64,000 bases of DNA from Candidatus Eiseniibacteriota bacterium (GCA_016712505.1 JADJQY010000004.1:682001-746000); one strand, 5' to 3'. Counted from the first letter of the stretch, positions 35,267 through 44,807 are shown. The notes: generated from the sequence alone by a model not told the origin. Program-made: numbers and translations.

Positions 35267-36615
35267 GCTTTCCCTTCGACACCCCCGGCTCGCGGTCCTT
35301 CTTCCTCATCTGGCTCGGGCTGACCATCTCGCTCCTCGGCTCCGGTCTCACCTCGTTCGCCCTCGGAGTCTGGATCTTCCAGGAGACCGCCTCGACGACC
35401 CAGTACGCCCTGGTGATGTTCTGCGCCGCGCTCCCCCCGCTGGTCGTCCTCCCCCTGGTCGGTCCGATGATCGATCGCTTCCGGCGGAAACGACTGCTGA
35501 TCGGGTGCGATCTGATCGCGGCGGCGGCGACGCTGGCCGTCGGTCTGCTCGCCGCGAACGACCGGCTCAATCTCGTCACGGTCTGCCTGATCGTGATCAT
35601 CACCTCCTCGGTCGCGGCCCTGCAGTGGCCGACCTACTCCGCGACGGTCACGCTCCTCGTGCCCCGCGAGCAGTTCGGTCGGGCCAGCGGGATGACCCAG
35701 CTCGCCCAGGCCCTCTCGCAGATCGCCGCCCCCGCAGTCGCCGGCGCCCTGATGGGGCTGATCGGTCTGCTCGGGATCACCGTGATCGACCTCGCGACCT
35801 TCCTGGTCTCGACCGTGCTCCTGGTCGCCGCCTCGATCCCTGAAGTGAACCGCGGGTCGCGCGAGCGGCGGAGCTACTGGCGCGACCTCCCGGTCGGCTG
35901 GCGCTGCATCTCCGCCAGCTCCGGGCTTCTCGCGCTCCTCTTGATGTTCACCGGAGTGAACTTCTTCTCCGAACTCGCGACCGTGCTCTACACCCCCCTC
36001 GTGCTCAGTTTATCGGACCCGGCCGCCCTCGGCACCATCGTCGCGATCGGTGGGTTCGGCCTCCTGCTCGGCGGCGCGCTGATGACCATCTGGGGAGGAC
36101 CGCCGCGCCCGGCCCTCGGCGCCGCTGCCTTCGCCGCCCTGAGCGGGGTCGCGATCGCCGCCTCCGCCCTCACCCGCTCGGTGCCGATCCTCTCCGCCCT
36201 GGCCGCGCTGTTCTTCTTCTGCATTCCCCTGATGTCCGGCTGCAGCCAGGTGGTCTGGCAGCGCGCCATCCCGGCCGAGCTGCAGGGCAGGGTCTTCGCC
36301 GCGCGGGCCGCGATCGCCATGTCGGCCATGCCGCTGGCCAGCCTCGCCGCCGGTCCCCTGGCCGACCAGGTCTTCGAACCCGCCCTCGTCTCCGGCGGCA
36401 GCCTGGCGCATTCGCTCGGCGGCTGGATCGGCGTCGGCCCCGGACGCGGCATCGCCGCGATCCTGCTTTGCTCCGGCCTCCTGGCGATCGCCACCGCCGC
36501 GATCGCCGCCGCCTTCCGCCCGCTGCAACAACTCGACCACCCCGTGGGGGCGCCCACGGAGCTGCCGACCAACGCGGAGAGAACGGGATCCCCAGAGTCC
36601 CCCTCGCCCCGCTAG
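35263..36615 (+). CDS. MFS transporter, macrolide-efflux type; probable product exporter
   Basis: 450 residues with about 11-12 hydrophobic segments and the MFS loop motif (DRFRRKR, near 67-73). The sequence resembles the MFS_3 / MefA-like drug efflux group often found in NRPS clusters. It overlaps the LarA gene by ATGA, so it belongs to the same transcript. Export of, and self-protection against, the peptide is the likely role. The C-terminal tail of about 30 residues is polar and probably cytoplasmic. Confidence 0.88.
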   Translation: MSFPFDTPGSRSFFLIWLGLTISLLGSGLTSFALGVWIFQETASTTQYALVMFCAALPPLVVLPLVGPMIDRFRRKRLLIGCDLIAAAATLAVGLLAANDRLNLVTVCLIVIITSSVAALQWPTYSATVTLLVPREQFGRASGMTQLAQALSQIAAPAVAGALMGLIGLLGITVIDLATFLVSTVLLVAASIPEVNRGSRERRSYWRDLPVGWRCISASSGLLALLLMFTGVNFFSELATVLYTPLVLSLSDPAALGTIVAIGGFGLLLGGALMTIWGGPPRPALGAAAFAALSGVAIAASALTRSVPILSALAALFFFCIPLMSGCSQVVWQRAIPAELQGRVFAARAAIAMSAMPLASLAAGPLADQVFEPALVSGGSLAHSLGGWIGVGPGRGIAAILLCSGLLAIATAAIAAAFRPLQQLDHPVGAPTELPTNAERTGSPESPSPR

Positions 36616-36640
36616 AATCATCTCGAGAGGAGAACCCAGG

Positions 36641-36856
36641 ATGTTCCAGGACGAAACCGAAGACACCACCACCTACCGGGTGGTCGTCAATCACGAGGAG
36701 CAGTACTCGATCTGGCCGGCCGATCGCGAGATTCCCGCAGGCTGGCGAGACGCCGGGAAGTCGGGGCCGAAGGCCGAGTGTCTCGCCTGGGTGAAGGAAG
36801 TCTGGACCGACATGCGCCCCTTGAGTCTTCGCCAGGCGATGGACGGAGGGAAGTAG
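36641..36856 (+). CDS. MbtH-family protein, NRPS adenylation helper
   Basis: 71 residues with the MbtH signature: NHEEQYSIWP, PAGWRDAG, a Lys-x-x-Cys-Leu segment and VWTDMRPLSLR. MbtH proteins bind the A-domain N-terminal subdomain and are needed for folding or activity of many synthetases; here they would serve NRPS-A, B and C. AGAGGAGA lies about eight bases before the ATG. It is the last gene of the biosynthetic run and is followed by a hairpin. Confidence 0.96.
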   Translation: MFQDETEDTTTYRVVVNHEEQYSIWPADREIPAGWRDAGKSGPKAECLAWVKEVWTDMRPLSLRQAMDGGK

Positions 36857-36887
36857 CGACTCCCGATCCGCAGGGTGCGGGAGCAGT

Positions 36888-36906
36888 CTCCCCGAGCAGC
36901 GGGGAG
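36888..36906 (+). terminator. Hairpin at the end of the biosynthetic operon
   Basis: CTCCCCG-AGCAG-CGGGGAG forms a 7-bp stem with a 5-base loop, 31 bases after the MbtH stop. There is no T run, so it may be a weak terminator or a 3' end stabiliser. Confidence 0.4.
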
Positions 36907-36923
36907 TGATCCAGGGAGGGATC

Positions 36924-38372
36924 TTGATCGAGCACCACCGATCGCGGATGCGCGCAGGACGTCGCGTCCTTCACCACGGTGCCGCTCCGCGGCTCTCCAT
37001 CCTGGTCGTGCTTCTGTCGCTGCTCGTCCCGCTCGGCCCGAGCGCCCAGGCCGCCGTACCATCGATCATCCTGATCGTGATCGACACGCTCCGCGCCGAT
37101 CACCTCGGCACCTACGGCCATCACCGCCCCACTTCCCCCGCGCTCGATCGGCGGGCGGCACAGGGCGCGGTCTTCGAGCGGGCCTTCGCCTCCTCCGGGT
37201 GGACCGCGCCGAGCTTCGGGTCAATCTTGACCGGTACCATCGCCGCGCGGCACGGCCAGGGAGCGCGGACGGCGGAAGGAGATGACGCCCGCCACCGCGC
37301 GCCGCTCGGCAAAGAGCTGCCGACTCTGGCCGAGCAGTTCGCCGCACGCGGCTACCGCACCGCCGCCTTCGTGACCAACCCGTTCCTCGATCGCTCGCTC
37401 GGCGCCGGCCGCGGTTTCGAGTTCTACCTCTGCGCCCCCGCGGACAACGATCGCTATCGCCGCGCCGATCTCGGGGTGAGTCTCGCGGCCGAGTGGCTGG
37501 AACGCCATCGCGACGAGCCGACCTTTCTCCTCCTCCACTTCTTCGACCCGCACCTCGACTACGACCCCGCCCCGGAAGTGCGCGGCCGTTTCACCGACCC
37601 CCTCGCCCGCGACGCCGGCCGCACCCTCCCGGTCGAGGGAGTGCAGGCGATCCGCGACGATCGCACCCTCTCGCTCGCGGCCCGCGAATTCATCACCGCC
37701 GCCTACGACGAGGAGATTCTGGCCGTCGATGCGGCGCTCGACTCCTTCTTCGCGCGTCTCGAGGAACTCGGCCTGAAGGAACGATCGGTCATCTTGCTGA
37801 CCGCAGACCATGGCGAGGAGTTGTTCGACCACGGAGGGTTCGAACACGGGCACTCCCTCCAACAGGAGATCCTGCACGTGCCGTTCGTGCTCTGGGGGCC
37901 AGGGGTGGTCCCGGCCCGACACACGGAGCCTGTCTCTCTGGTCGACGTCTTCCCCACGCTTCTCGAGGCCGCCGGAGTGCCGGCCACTCCCCCGGTGGCG
38001 CGGAATCTCGACGGCCTCTCGCTCTGGCCCCTGGTCGTCGGTCGCACCACGCGCCTCGAGGGGCCTGCCTCCTCCGCCCCACGCGAGATCGTGGTCAGCA
38101 GCACGCTGCAAGGCGAGGAGCAGTCAGCACTCGTGGTCTGGCCGCACAAGCTGATCCGGACGGAGAGCGGATCCTCACGCCTCTATCAGCTGGATGAGGA
38201 CCCGCGGGAGCGGCAAGACCTGTCTGCGGCAGACCCCCGGCGGGTGAGCGCGCTCGCGCGTCGTCTCAGCCACCGCCTCGCCGTGGCCGACTCACTTCGG
38301 CGCCGCGTCTCCTCCGTCCCGATCGATCCGGAACTGCACGAGCGGCTCCGCTCCCTCGGCTACACCCGCTGA
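36924..38372 (+). CDS. Secreted sulfatase-superfamily hydrolase lacking the formylglycine Cys
   Basis: About 482 residues with an N-terminal hydrophobic signal segment (LSILVVLLSLLVPLG) and sulfatase/alkaline-phosphatase-fold motifs: VIDTLRADHLGTYG, HFFDPHLDY, LTADHGEELFDHGG. At the catalytic position the CxPSR sulfatase motif is replaced by TAPSF in the segment SSGWTAPSFGS. Formylglycine cannot form, so it is more likely a phosphodiesterase or phosphotransferase-like member than a true sulfatase. The start is uncertain: TTG 36924 follows AGGGAGGG; GTG 36906 lies inside a hairpin; ATG 36948 lacks a binding site but would leave a good signal peptide. No link to the upstream cluster is evident. 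Confidence 0.85.
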   Translation: MIEHHRSRMRAGRRVLHHGAAPRLSILVVLLSLLVPLGPSAQAAVPSIILIVIDTLRADHLGTYGHHRPTSPALDRRAAQGAVFERAFASSGWTAPSFGSILTGTIAARHGQGARTAEGDDARHRAPLGKELPTLAEQFAARGYRTAAFVTNPFLDRSLGAGRGFEFYLCAPADNDRYRRADLGVSLAAEWLERHRDEPTFLLLHFFDPHLDYDPAPEVRGRFTDPLARDAGRTLPVEGVQAIRDDRTLSLAAREFITAAYDEEILAVDAALDSFFARLEELGLKERSVILLTADHGEELFDHGGFEHGHSLQQEILHVPFVLWGPGVVPARHTEPVSLVDVFPTLLEAAGVPATPPVARNLDGLSLWPLVVGRTTRLEGPASSAPREIVVSSTLQGEEQSALVVWPHKLIRTESGSSRLYQLDEDPRERQDLSAADPRRVSALARRLSHRLAVADSLRRRVSSVPIDPELHERLRSLGYTR

Positions 38373-38394
38373 TCCCGGTCGGTCCGCCTCCCGG

Positions 38395-40560
38395 TCAGCG
38401 CTCCAGAACCAGCTTCTGCGCGGCGTGGCGTCCACCGGCGTCGAGGCGCAGGAGATACACTCCCGCGGCCAGTCCCGCGCGGGAAACCTCCGCCGCGCTC
38501 CAGGCGACGACATGCCCCCCGGCCGGCAAGGCCGCGTCGAGCAGTCGCGCGACGCGGCGGCCGTCCACCGCGTAGAGATCGAGCGTCGCGCGCCCCGCGC
38601 GCGGGAGAGCGAAGGCCACCTCGGTGCCGTTCGCCACGGGATTCGGGCTGGGCGGCGCGAGCCAGGGAGAAGGCGCGGGCAGGTTTCCCGCCAGCGGATC
38701 GACGCCGGCCGGATCCTCGGTCACCGCTTCGGCATCGGTCCAGAGGATCTGCGTGAGTTCCGCGCGATCCGCGCCATATCCACCCCACTGATAGAATGCA
38801 TAGGAGGCTTCGGCGCCCGGACCAAGCACTCCGAGCCGCTTCTCGAAGAAGAGATTTGGCATGTCGGTGCAGCTACCGCTCGGAACGATCGGATACTGCC
38901 CAGTGAAGTTCCCCAGCGCCGGATCGCAGAGGAAGTAGCCGAAGTCCGGCATCGCAATCGGATCTTCCGCCGGAAGCAGCACCCCGATCGCGTAGAACGA
39001 GGTCGCGTCGAAGGCGGCGAACCAGTTTCCGTCGATCTCCGAGGGATCGAGGCCAAACTCCCCCCCGTAACTCGTCGGATCCTCCGGCAGAATCCCGCGG
39101 TCGTGATCATCACGATTCGACCCCGCTCCGCTGCCGTACAACCACTGCTCGCGCCCCCAGACGAAGTCGACGTCATGCGCGATCACATCGATGTTCCGCA
39201 CGGCGTACTCATGGCGGAAGAAGCGGCTGCCGGGGAAGAACTCCACCGTCCGCTCCACCCGGAGCTTGTCGGACAATCCGTAGTTCCCGCCGGAGACAGT
39301 GCGAAAGACGAAGTGCTCGAGGTCGGCCGTCTCGAGCCACTCGAGTGCCTCCCCGCCCCACTTGATGTTGCTCTGATACGTCCCGGTCCCGTCGTTGTCG
39401 GCCGCATTGTCGAGGTGCGCCGCCACCCGCTCCATGCAATCCACGGTATGCGGAGCACCAGTCACGAGGTCCACGACATGCAGATCGACGAAGCATCCCG
39501 GACCGTGCGGGGCGGAGAATCCCGAACCGAGCATCGCCGTGTGGATGTACCGGTTCCAGATCAGGTAGCCGTTCCGGAAATCGCGCAGTCCGATGTCCCC
39601 CGTCTGATAGCGATCGATCCGGGTGGCACAGAGCTCGCCGTCGGCGTCGAAGGCAATGTCGACCCGCGCGACCGTACCTGCGGTCAGATCGCAATCGAAC
39701 TCGATGACGTTCTCGCGCAGGCCCACGTTCGAAACCCCGGATCCGGTCACAACCAGGTTTCGCACCGCGCTTTCCCTCGGCAGGATCGGGATCCGGATCT
39801 GCGCATTGCTCACCGCCGCCCCGCGGACCAGCCCCAGATCCTCGATCCGGTGATGGTACCCCAGGCCAGGCCCGTTGGCGGTGACCTGAAAGATCGTATA
39901 GCTGTCGGCGATGTCCGGCAGGTCGGTCGTCGCGATCCCGGTCCAGCGCCGCACGCTGTACAGGGACCAGTTGGGCGAGGCATCCGCTCCCGAGTCTCCC
40001 CCCCGATAGGCGTTCGCCGTGACCGTGTAGCCGCCGGTCGGACGCGCTTCCCCCTCGCCCGCCCCAATCTCGAACCAGCCCGAGTACCGACCATCCCCCG
40101 CCGCCTGATCCGGCGCCAGGCCGTCGTCCCGAAGCCGGGCCCGTACTCGTGGATTCGCAGCCGACAACGCGACCACCGAGTCGCAGTCGACCACCGGCGC
40201 CCCCAACAACGACACATCGGCCGTCACGACCGCCGTCCCGAACCATGAGTAGGCCGTGCGATCGACGTTGGTGCTCACGGTGAGTGCCGCGCGCCAGCTC
40301 GCCCCCAACGCCGGAGCGATCACCTCGGCGCCGAGCTGCGCCGGCGGATCCCCGGCGTCGACGTGACCCAGCGGGAGGTCGGGCGCCGTCCGCACGTCGT
40401 AGCCGTACGGTTCCGGGCTTTCCTTGCCCCACGGATTCCAGGTCCGCGGGGACGTCGGCTCCGTCGCCTCTGCCCAGAGCGCCCCGGGAGACAGGGCCAG
40501 ACTCCACAGGCAAAGGAGTCGCGCCGCGTTCGTGCGCCGCCACGGTTTGCATTCGAACAT
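38395..40560 (-). CDS. Secreted protein of unknown family with FlgD-Ig-like C-terminal tail
   Basis: 721 residues. A signal peptide (RLLCLWSLALSPGALWA) follows a basic start. The body (about 30-640) is rich in aromatic, Gly and Asp residues, as in beta-rich secreted proteins, and I do not recognise a family. Residues about 640-721 match the FlgD-Ig-like / sorting-type tail common in FCB-group secreted proteins (PPSPNPVANGTEVAFALP, VDGRRVARLL, AGVYLLRLDAGG). I chose ATG 40560 because a signal peptide begins there and GGGAG precedes it; an upstream extension to 40806 is open but polar and overlaps the divergent gene. It faces away from the WXXGXW gene across 188 bases. Confidence 0.75.
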   Translation of the reverse strand: MFECKPWRRTNAARLLCLWSLALSPGALWAEATEPTSPRTWNPWGKESPEPYGYDVRTAPDLPLGHVDAGDPPAQLGAEVIAPALGASWRAALTVSTNVDRTAYSWFGTAVVTADVSLLGAPVVDCDSVVALSAANPRVRARLRDDGLAPDQAAGDGRYSGWFEIGAGEGEARPTGGYTVTANAYRGGDSGADASPNWSLYSVRRWTGIATTDLPDIADSYTIFQVTANGPGLGYHHRIEDLGLVRGAAVSNAQIRIPILPRESAVRNLVVTGSGVSNVGLRENVIEFDCDLTAGTVARVDIAFDADGELCATRIDRYQTGDIGLRDFRNGYLIWNRYIHTAMLGSGFSAPHGPGCFVDLHVVDLVTGAPHTVDCMERVAAHLDNAADNDGTGTYQSNIKWGGEALEWLETADLEHFVFRTVSGGNYGLSDKLRVERTVEFFPGSRFFRHEYAVRNIDVIAHDVDFVWGREQWLYGSGAGSNRDDHDRGILPEDPTSYGGEFGLDPSEIDGNWFAAFDATSFYAIGVLLPAEDPIAMPDFGYFLCDPALGNFTGQYPIVPSGSCTDMPNLFFEKRLGVLGPGAEASYAFYQWGGYGADRAELTQILWTDAEAVTEDPAGVDPLAGNLPAPSPWLAPPSPNPVANGTEVAFALPRAGRATLDLYAVDGRRVARLLDAALPAGGHVVAWSAAEVSRAGLAAGVYLLRLDAGGRHAAQKLVLER

Positions 40561-40748
40561 CGGATCCACTCCCGGGACAGATTCGCCACGATGGACTCTC
40601 GCTCGAGCAGGCGGGGACAAGGGTACCAGATGCCTTCCGGACCCGCTTCCAGATTGAGAGGATCCGTCTCTCTCGCTATGCTCTTTCCTCGGTTCCAGGG
40701 TGATCGAAACCAAGCCCGACCGGACGTCGGGCGGCACAGGAGGTGCAT

Positions 40749-41123
40749 GTGTCGGAGACAGGTCATCGCTCGCGGCATCGTTTCCCGTTCCGTCGTCTCG
40801 CTTCACGAGCCATGCTGGCCGCGGTGGCGACCGCGCTCTGTTCGTTCGCCCCTCCGGCGATGATCACCGCTGGCGGCGCGGGCTGCACCCGGACGGTCTA
40901 TGTCCAGACCGATCCCCCCACCGAGGCGCAGACCGAAACGATCCCGCCGAGCCCGGGGCCCAAGGCGGTCTGGATCCCCGGCCACTGGGATTGGCAGCGA
41001 GGACACTGGGCCTGGCGCCCCGGACATTGGGATCTCAATCCCGGTGGACGTGACTGGGTCCCCGGGCACTGGGACCGCACCCGCCGGGGCTGGCGCTGGG
41101 TCCCGGGGCACTGGCGCCGCTGA
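40749..41123 (+). CDS. WXXGXW-repeat protein, probable envelope lipoprotein
   Basis: About 124 residues. The C-terminal half is a tandem of aromatic repeats (WIPGHWDW, WRPGHWDL, WVPGHWDR, WVPGHWRR), the WXXGXW repeat of small envelope proteins of unknown function. The N-terminus is basic, followed by a hydrophobic segment (AMLAAVATALCSFAPPAMI) and GAGC, a possible lipobox cysteine. GTG 40749 is chosen because AGGAGG sits five bases upstream. An intrinsic terminator follows 25 bases after the stop. Confidence 0.8.
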   Translation: MSETGHRSRHRFPFRRLASRAMLAAVATALCSFAPPAMITAGGAGCTRTVYVQTDPPTEAQTETIPPSPGPKAVWIPGHWDWQRGHWAWRPGHWDLNPGGRDWVPGHWDRTRRGWRWVPGHWRR

Positions 41124-41148
41124 TCGCACACGGCAAGACTCCTCCGAC

Positions 41149-41182
41149 GAACCGCGCTCGATTCGACGCGCGGTTCTTTTTT
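41149..41182 (+). terminator. Rho-independent terminator
   Basis: GAACCGCGC (41149-41157) pairs with GCGCGGTTC (41168-41176) and is followed by six T. A canonical intrinsic terminator, 25 bases after the WXXGXW gene. Confidence 0.92.
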
Positions 41183-41308
41183 CGTTCGCTCGGACTCCCC
41201 CCGACGTTTCCCAGCATAGGCAGGGACGGCGCCCGAGACCTCCCTCCTCTCCCGGGCGCGCAGCGCGCCCGGCGTATCCAGGAACATCGGACGAGAGAAG
41301 GAGTCTAT

Positions 41309-44300
41309 ATGCGTGCGCACGTGGCGATCATGGGCCTCTTGACCCTCTGCGGGATCTCCCCCGGGGTGGCCTCCGCCGGGATGAACAGCAGCCCGAACTG
41401 GACCTACGACGGTCTGGCCACCAACGGCTACCTCGGGAACTCGGTCTCCACGGCCGGCGACGTCAACGGAGATGGGTACAGCGATCTGATCGTCGGCGAG
41501 CCGTACTACGACAACGGCCAGACCGACGAAGGACGCGCGCTGGTCTTCCACGGCTCGGCCACCGGCCTCGAGAGCATCGCGAGCTGGATGTACCAGTCCG
41601 ACTCGCCGTTCACCCTCGCCGGCTACGCGGTCTCGACCGCCGGCGACGTGAACGGGGACGGCTATGACGACGTCATCGTCGGGATCCCGGAGTGGACCGT
41701 GGCCAGCAATCACGGACGCGCCGTGCTCTTCCTCGGGTCGCCCACCGGACTCTCGTCCACCCCCGCCTGGATCAAGGACGGCGAGTCCGCCAACGGGTCC
41801 ACCTTTGGGCTCTCCGTTTCGACCGCAGGCGACGTCAACGACGACGGCTACGACGACGTCTTGATCGGCGACCCGCTCTACGGGCCCGGCACCGACATCT
41901 ACGGCCGGGCCTATCTCTACCTGGGCAGCGCCGCCGGCCTCAATACCACCGCGATTCGCATCCTTCAGGGCGAGACCAACTCCAGCCGACTCGGCATCCG
42001 CGTGGCCACCGCCGGCGACGTCAACGGCGACGGCCGCGACGACATCCTGGTCGGCGCCGACGGATGGGACGATCCCTTCCACGTCGATGCCGGGCGCGCC
42101 TACTGCTACCTCGGCACCGCGACCGGTATTGCCATAGACCCCGTCTGGCAACTCGATGGGGACCTGGACAGCGAGTTCCTCGGCCAGGCGCTCGCCACGG
42201 CGGGCGACCTCGACGGAGACGGCTACGCCGACATCCTGGTCGGCCGGGAGCACTTCGACAACGGACTCCTGGAGATCGGGCTCACCCAGGTGTTCCGCGG
42301 CAGTCCCACCGGCCCGGAGACCGACGACTCCTGGGCCGTGCTCGGGGCGCAGGCCAGCGACTTCGAGGGGACCGCGGTTTTCAGCGCCGGCGACGTCAAC
42401 GGCGACGGCTATGCCGACCTCGCGACCGGCGCGCGCGGCGATGAGAACGGCGCCGAGTCCGGCGAAGGCGTGGTGCGCGTCTACCTGGGCAGCGAAAATG
42501 GCCCGCTCAATTTCGGCCAGCCGATGGTCACGCTGGACAGCGATCTCGCCGGGGCGGAGTTCGGCTCCGCGCTCTGCTGCGCCGGCGACGTCAATGGCGA
42601 CGGCTTCTCCGACCTCGCGGTCGGCGCGCCGCTGGCCGACGTCCCGAACGGCAACCAAGGAGGTCGGGCCTATGTCTTCCACGGCAAGCCGGACGACTAC
42701 GCCAATCTCGCCTCCTTCACCTACGAGCCCGGACAGGCCACGGCCTACCTCGGATCGTGTGTCCGCTTCGCCGATGTGAATGGCGACGGCTACTCCGAGC
42801 TACTGGCCGGCGCCTTCGGCTGGGACAATCCCGATTTCTCCGAAGGAAAGGCGTTCCTCTGGTACGGCGGACTCGGTGGCGCCTCGGGGGCACCCGATTG
42901 GAGCCAGGAGGGGAACCAGGTGCTCGCCTCCTACGGCCAGGTGATCGACTCGGCCGGCGACGTCAACGGCGACGGCTACGGTGACGTGATCGTGACCGCC
43001 CCCTTCTACGATGGGCTGGCCACCGACGACGGACGCGCCTACATCTACCTCGGTTCGATTGGCGGCCTCGCCACCAGCGCGGCCTGGACGGCATCGCCCG
43101 GGCAACCGTTCGCGCGCTTCGGCACCTCCGCCGCTTCCTGCGGCGACGTCAATGGCGACGGCTACGGCGATGTCATCATCGGCATGCCTGGTCGCACCAA
43201 CCCCCAGCCCTCCGAGGGCGCGGCCTGGCTTTTCCACGGCTCCGCCTCCGGACTCTCCCCCGTGCTCTCGAACGGCTGGGAAGGCAACCAGGACGGCGCC
43301 GAGGCCGGCACCGCGGTCGCCGGCGCGGGGGACGTCAACGGCGACGGCTACGATGACATCATCTCCGGCGCGCCCTACTTCGACAACGGCCAGGTGGACG
43401 AAGGAGTCGTGTTCGTCTTCTTTGGCGCGCCGAATGGGATGAGCAACGGCTACTCGCAGCTCCTCGAAGCCAACCAGGCCGGCGCCCGCTTCGGCAGCAG
43501 CCTCTCCTCGGCCGGAGACGTCAACGGCGACGGGTTCAGCGACGTCATCGTCGGTGCACCCCGCTGGACCAACGGAGACAGTCGCGAAGGGGCATTCTTC
43601 GTCTACCTCGGCTCCGCCGCCGGCCTCAACACCGCGCCCCAACGCGTGGTCGAGGGATCCGGCCCCGATCGCAACCTCGGCACCGCCGTGATCTGCGCCG
43701 GTGACGTCGATCTCGACGGCTACTCCGACGTGGTGGTCGGCGCCCCTGGCTCGGGCGCCAACGGCGAAGGGGTCGTTACACTCTACCGGGGCGGGCCGAC
43801 CGGCACCGCGGGCAGCGGTTCCTGGTCCCGCACCGGCGATGGCGGAACGGCCGGTGGCAGCTTCGGCTTCTCCCTCGGCGGCTGCGGCGATCTCGATGGC
43901 GACGGTTACAACGATGTCGCGGTCGGCGATCCCGACTGGACCAACCCCTCGACCTACGAAGGCCGGGTCTACGTGTTCGGCGGCAATCAACACGATTCGA
44001 ATGCCGGAGGCGCCGGCCGAAACCGAGCGTTGATCTCTTACCGCACCGACTTCTCCGCGCCGATCGCCCTGCGCGGTGTCTCCGATGCCACCGACAGCTT
44101 CCGCTTCATCCTGCAGGGTCGCACGCCCGCAGGCCGCGGGGATGTCCGGTTCGCCATGCAGGCGCTCCCCCACGGCCAGCCCTGGAACGTCATCGTGGAG
44201 CGCGGCCCCTGGGCCGACACCGGCACGGTCCTGGCCTTTGACGGAAGCGCCACGGCGCTCGGAGGACTCGCCTCCGATCTCACCCCTGGGACGCGGTATC

Positions 44301-44719
44301 ACTACCGCGTGCGCACCGAGTGTGATTCGCCCTACTTCCCGCGCACGCCGTGGTTCTTCCCCCACGGCAACGCCTCGACCGAAGCCGATCTGCGCACCGG
44401 CTTCGACACCAGCGATGCCTCCGAGAGCGGGTTGACCTCCACTCAGCTCTCCTTCGAAGGGGTCTTCCCCAATCCGGTGGTCGACGCAGCCCGAATCCGC
44501 TTCGCGCTCAGCGAGCCGGGAGCGGTGAAGCTGACGCTCCACGATCTCCTCGGCCGCCGCGTGGCCGTGCTCGCCGACGGCACCTTCGCGGCCGGCGCCC
44601 AGTCGATCGAATGGAACGGCCGCGGCGTCGGCGGCCGCCGCCTCCTCTCCGGCGTCTACTTCGCCCGCCTCGAGGGGCTCGGCGAGCTGCGCCACGCGCG
44701 GATCGTGATCACGCGGTAG
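41309..44719 (+). CDS. Secreted FG-GAP (integrin-alpha-like) repeat protein with FlgD-Ig-like tail
   Basis: 1136 residues. A signal peptide (IMGLLTLCGISPGVASA) is followed by 14 copies of a 60-75-residue unit centred on GDVNGDGYxDxxVG, the calcium-binding FG-GAP loop. Fourteen blades would make two seven-bladed propellers. Residues about 890-1050 form a separate beta domain, and about 1050-1136 a FlgD-Ig-like tail (FPNPVVDAARIRFALSEPG, LLSGVYFARLEG). Likely a surface or secreted adhesion or binding protein. Start ATG has AAGGAG upstream. The stop is 89 bases from the convergent narK-type gene, with a hairpin between. Confidence 0.9.
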   Translation: MRAHVAIMGLLTLCGISPGVASAGMNSSPNWTYDGLATNGYLGNSVSTAGDVNGDGYSDLIVGEPYYDNGQTDEGRALVFHGSATGLESIASWMYQSDSPFTLAGYAVSTAGDVNGDGYDDVIVGIPEWTVASNHGRAVLFLGSPTGLSSTPAWIKDGESANGSTFGLSVSTAGDVNDDGYDDVLIGDPLYGPGTDIYGRAYLYLGSAAGLNTTAIRILQGETNSSRLGIRVATAGDVNGDGRDDILVGADGWDDPFHVDAGRAYCYLGTATGIAIDPVWQLDGDLDSEFLGQALATAGDLDGDGYADILVGREHFDNGLLEIGLTQVFRGSPTGPETDDSWAVLGAQASDFEGTAVFSAGDVNGDGYADLATGARGDENGAESGEGVVRVYLGSENGPLNFGQPMVTLDSDLAGAEFGSALCCAGDVNGDGFSDLAVGAPLADVPNGNQGGRAYVFHGKPDDYANLASFTYEPGQATAYLGSCVRFADVNGDGYSELLAGAFGWDNPDFSEGKAFLWYGGLGGASGAPDWSQEGNQVLASYGQVIDSAGDVNGDGYGDVIVTAPFYDGLATDDGRAYIYLGSIGGLATSAAWTASPGQPFARFGTSAASCGDVNGDGYGDVIIGMPGRTNPQPSEGAAWLFHGSASGLSPVLSNGWEGNQDGAEAGTAVAGAGDVNGDGYDDIISGAPYFDNGQVDEGVVFVFFGAPNGMSNGYSQLLEANQAGARFGSSLSSAGDVNGDGFSDVIVGAPRWTNGDSREGAFFVYLGSAAGLNTAPQRVVEGSGPDRNLGTAVICAGDVDLDGYSDVVVGAPGSGANGEGVVTLYRGGPTGTAGSGSWSRTGDGGTAGGSFGFSLGGCGDLDGDGYNDVAVGDPDWTNPSTYEGRVYVFGGNQHDSNAGGAGRNRALISYRTDFSAPIALRGVSDATDSFRFILQGRTPAGRGDVRFAMQALPHGQPWNVIVERGPWADTGTVLAFDGSATALGGLASDLTPGTRYHYRVRTECDSPYFPRTPWFFPHGNASTEADLRTGFDTSDASESGLTSTQLSFEGVFPNPVVDAARIRFALSEPGAVKLTLHDLLGRRVAVLADGTFAAGAQSIEWNGRGVGGRRLLSGVYFARLEGLGELRHARIVITR
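41440..43940 (+). repeat. Tandem FG-GAP-coding repeats, 14 degenerate units
   Basis: The coding motif for GDVNGDGY (forms of ggcgacgtcaacggcgacgg) recurs every 160-230 bases from about 41457 to 43915. Units differ in sequence and spacing, so this is an old protein repeat rather than a recent DNA expansion. Confidence 0.85.
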
Positions 44720-44752
44720 CCGCCACAGCCCGCTCAAAGCTGAATGCGGCGG

Positions 44753-44784
44753 CGGCCGCGGGGGTAGCTCGTCCCCCGCGGCCG
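44753..44784. terminator. Bidirectional hairpin between convergent genes
   Basis: CGGCCGCGGGGG (44753-44764) pairs with CCCCCGCGGCCG (44773-44784) around an 8-base loop, a perfect 12-bp GC stem. It sits between the FG-GAP gene (+) and the last gene of the nitrate operon (-). No T run is present on either side. Confidence 0.7.
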
Positions 44785-44807
44785 TCGTGCCGTTTCAGCC
44801 CCGCGGC

